Virus record (IMG/VR): IMGVR_UViG_3300042691_030591
Location: 1-23,471 of that record
DNA from: a virus
DNA length: 23,471 bases
Direction: 5' to 3' (one strand)
Shown in pieces: positions 22,003 to 23,471 of this stretch. A model generated the notes under the pieces. It ran no database searches. It was not told the DNA's origin and saw only the letters and a list, made by a program, of their open reading frames with translations. The position numbers and the translations under genes were made by a program. Each line of letters starts with the position of its first letter. Position 1 is the first letter of the stretch.

Positions 22003-22920
22003 GTGACTGAAATCGTGCTATCCTACTCGGAGATCGACACATACCGCCAATGCCCATTGAAACACCAGTGGGCTTACGTTGAACGCTGGCGTAGACCAGT
22101 AGACCCAGGTGGAGCCTTAGCAAAAGGTTCGCTGTTCCACCTAGTGATGGAAACACACTACACCGTGTTGCAGAAACACGACCGCAAAACACCAGCATCG
22201 TGTGAAGCAGCCCTGGCTGAGTCGCGTGACGCAGTGCAAGTCCACCTCTACGACACTAAAACTGGTGCACAAAGTGAAACCCAGGCTTTAGTAGAGTGGA
22301 TGTTCCAGGGTTACTTAGACAAATATGGAGCCGACCCAGACTGGGACATTGAAGGAGTGGAATTAGCATTCCAACTGCCTTTACTTACACCTGACGGCAG
22401 TGAGTCGCCTTATCAGATCAAAGGCAAAATTGACTTGCTAGTTCGCGACCGTAAAAACGGCCATTTATGGGTTGTTGACCATAAGAGCGGTGCTAACCTG
22501 CCCAGCACTATGGACCTAGAAATTGACGATCAGTTTGGTCTCTATACGTGGGCAATGAAGCAGCAAGGTCAACCAGTGTTAGGTGCTATTCACAACGCTG
22601 TTCGCACCACACGCAACACTGCTGACTTCCCAGAATACACTGGCAAGTTACAACCTCAAACCCTGGAACAACGGCATCTGAGGACTTACCTTAACCGCAG
22701 TGAGGTGGAGTTGAATGCGATTGCTCAAGACGCTTGGGCGGTAGCGGCTAACGCTTACCCAGTTGAAGGCCAGGAACGGCCACTCTATTCATCACCAGAC
22801 CCACGCAATTGCGGTTGGAAATGCGACTTCAAAGAGATTCACTTGATGGCACGTAAAGGACGCAACCCAGAAGCAGCATTGACTGAATCGGGTTTTGTCC
22901 AGGACTTTACGAGACACTGA
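22003..22920 (+). CDS. PD-(D/E)XK nuclease, Cas4/RecB-like
   Basis: This 305-residue protein is a predicted exonuclease. GTG at 22003 has AAAAGAGACTAACC upstream, nearly the same site as at 18698; an in-frame GTG at 21895 lies inside the preceding small gene and is rejected. The N-terminal LSYSEIDTYRQCP (C17) is a hallmark of Cas4/AddB-type nucleases. H46 lies in KGSLFHLVMETHY. The core is D144 in KGKIDLL and D159-x-K161 in VVDHKSG, followed by Q177 and Y181 in QFGLYTW. C270 and C274 (NCGWKC) close the protein. Three of the usual four iron-sulfur cysteines are in the expected places. A role in phage recombination is likely; similar proteins occur in many actinophages. Confidence 0.87.
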   Translation: MTEIVLSYSEIDTYRQCPLKHQWAYVERWRRPVDPGGALAKGSLFHLVMETHYTVLQKHDRKTPASCEAALAESRDAVQVHLYDTKTGAQSETQALVEWMFQGYLDKYGADPDWDIEGVELAFQLPLLTPDGSESPYQIKGKIDLLVRDRKNGHLWVVDHKSGANLPSTMDLEIDDQFGLYTWAMKQQGQPVLGAIHNAVRTTRNTADFPEYTGKLQPQTLEQRHLRTYLNRSEVELNAIAQDAWAVAANAYPVEGQERPLYSSPDPRNCGWKCDFKEIHLMARKGRNPEAALTESGFVQDFTRH

Positions 22921-23471
22921 TGACTAAAAAGATTAGGGGTAACGCGGCAAACCCAAACCGCGACGTGTATGACTTCTATCCAACCGATCCGCTTTGGACT
23001 AAAGCGTTACTGGACTCAGTGAAATTTGACAAGTGGTTGTGGGAATGTGCAGCAGGGCAAGGTCACATCACTGACGTGCTAGAAGCAGCAGGGTTTGATG
23101 TGTATTCATCAGACATTCAGGGTTTTCGCGGTGAAGACGGGGTTGACTTCTTGGAGTTAGAGGGACCGCAGTGGGACCGCGACATCATAACTAACCCACC
23201 TTATGCATTGCTTGACGACTTCATCACCCAGTCGTTGAAATTGACTGACGGCACGGTGGCTCTCTTGGCTAACCTGCAAGCGGCTGGTGGCACTAACCGC
23301 ACTAGGAGTGTCTGGACGATCACACCGCCGTCCTTAATTTTGATAATCCCACAACGTATGAAAGTTAACGGTAAAGCCAGCCAGTTTTGCCACGCGTGGT
23401 TCGTCTGGGAACGCGGGTTGAGAACCCTGGGCCAGACCAGAGTAGAATGGAAAGACCTTAATGCTACCATC
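22920..23471 (+). CDS. DNA methyltransferase, partial (runs off the window)
   Basis: The reading frame from ATG 22920 stays open for 184 codons to the window edge. It overlaps the nuclease stop (TGATG). DFYPTDP at 18-24 is followed by the SAM-binding strand-loop WECAAGQGHITDVLEAAG (41-58) with SSDI after it, and by the catalytic TNPPY at 91-95. This is the arrangement of class I N6-adenine or cytosine-N4 DNA methyltransferases of phage type. NPPY points to amino-group methylation. No restriction enzyme is near, so it is probably an orphan enzyme protecting phage DNA or tuning packaging or expression. The C-terminus is missing. Confidence 0.83.
   Translation, partial: MTKKIRGNAANPNRDVYDFYPTDPLWTKALLDSVKFDKWLWECAAGQGHITDVLEAAGFDVYSSDIQGFRGEDGVDFLELEGPQWDRDIITNPPYALLDDFITQSLKLTDGTVALLANLQAAGGTNRTRSVWTITPPSLILIIPQRMKVNGKASQFCHAWFVWERGLRTLGQTRVEWKDLNATI

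Noticed and set aside
1-23471. tRNA genes, CRISPR arrays, insertion sequences, integrase or attachment site
   Set aside because: No cloverleaf-like sequences, regularly spaced repeats, transposase or integrase motifs were seen on reading both strands by eye.

Overview
This window is part of a tailed double-stranded DNA phage with siphovirus architecture. Every supported gene is on the + strand, with short gaps and many stop/start overlaps. The look of the small terminase, the tail chaperone pair, the Dit-like protein and the Cys-rich KGGKFLPGHD protein is that of phages of Actinomycetota. By eye G+C is only moderate, so a lower-GC (perhaps aquatic) actinobacterial host is a guess. No integrase, repressor, tRNA or CRISPR array is visible, so lifestyle cannot be decided.

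Layout. (1) 1-115: leader with a 9-bp direct repeat (CCGACACGG), which recurs before the scaffold gene. (2) 116-4412: DNA packaging and portal: small and large terminase, portal, and a MuF-like protein that starts inside the portal gene. (3) 4478-7544: scaffold, HK97-type major capsid protein, then four small connector and neck genes. (4) 7608-10595: major tail protein, tail assembly chaperones joined by a -1 ribosomal frameshift, and a short 555-residue tape measure. Two RNA hairpin regions flank the major tail protein gene. (5) 10589-17560: Dit-like protein, tail hub with fibre-like C-terminus, and a fibre cluster of four larger genes plus a 43-codon gene. The last fibre gene carries an FN3 domain and three 14-residue repeats. 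(6) 17557-18686: lysis: a small one-TM protein and a CHAP endolysin whose C-terminus carries a predicted membrane hairpin. (7) 18698-20051: small HTH/zinc-type protein and a metallophosphoesterase, ended by a very strong UUCG-loop terminator.

A new transcription unit begins after that terminator, with a sigma70-like promoter whose -35 overlaps an inverted repeat. It carries an unrecognised 196-residue protein, a zinc-binding protein, a RuvC-like resolvase, a 58-residue Cys-rich protein, a Cas4/RecB-like nuclease, and a DNA methyltransferase that runs off the window end. This looks like the start of the DNA metabolism module.

The genes follow virion assembly order: TerS/TerL package DNA through the portal into a scaffolded capsid; adaptor, stopper and terminator join it to a tail built on the tape measure with the frameshifted chaperones; fibres bind the host; the lysis pair releases progeny. 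The best candidates for novelty are the membrane-tailed endolysin, the CCGACACGG repeats, the changed acidic position in the RuvC-like protein, and the strand-composition switch inside the phosphoesterase gene. No wholly new system could be established from sequence alone.
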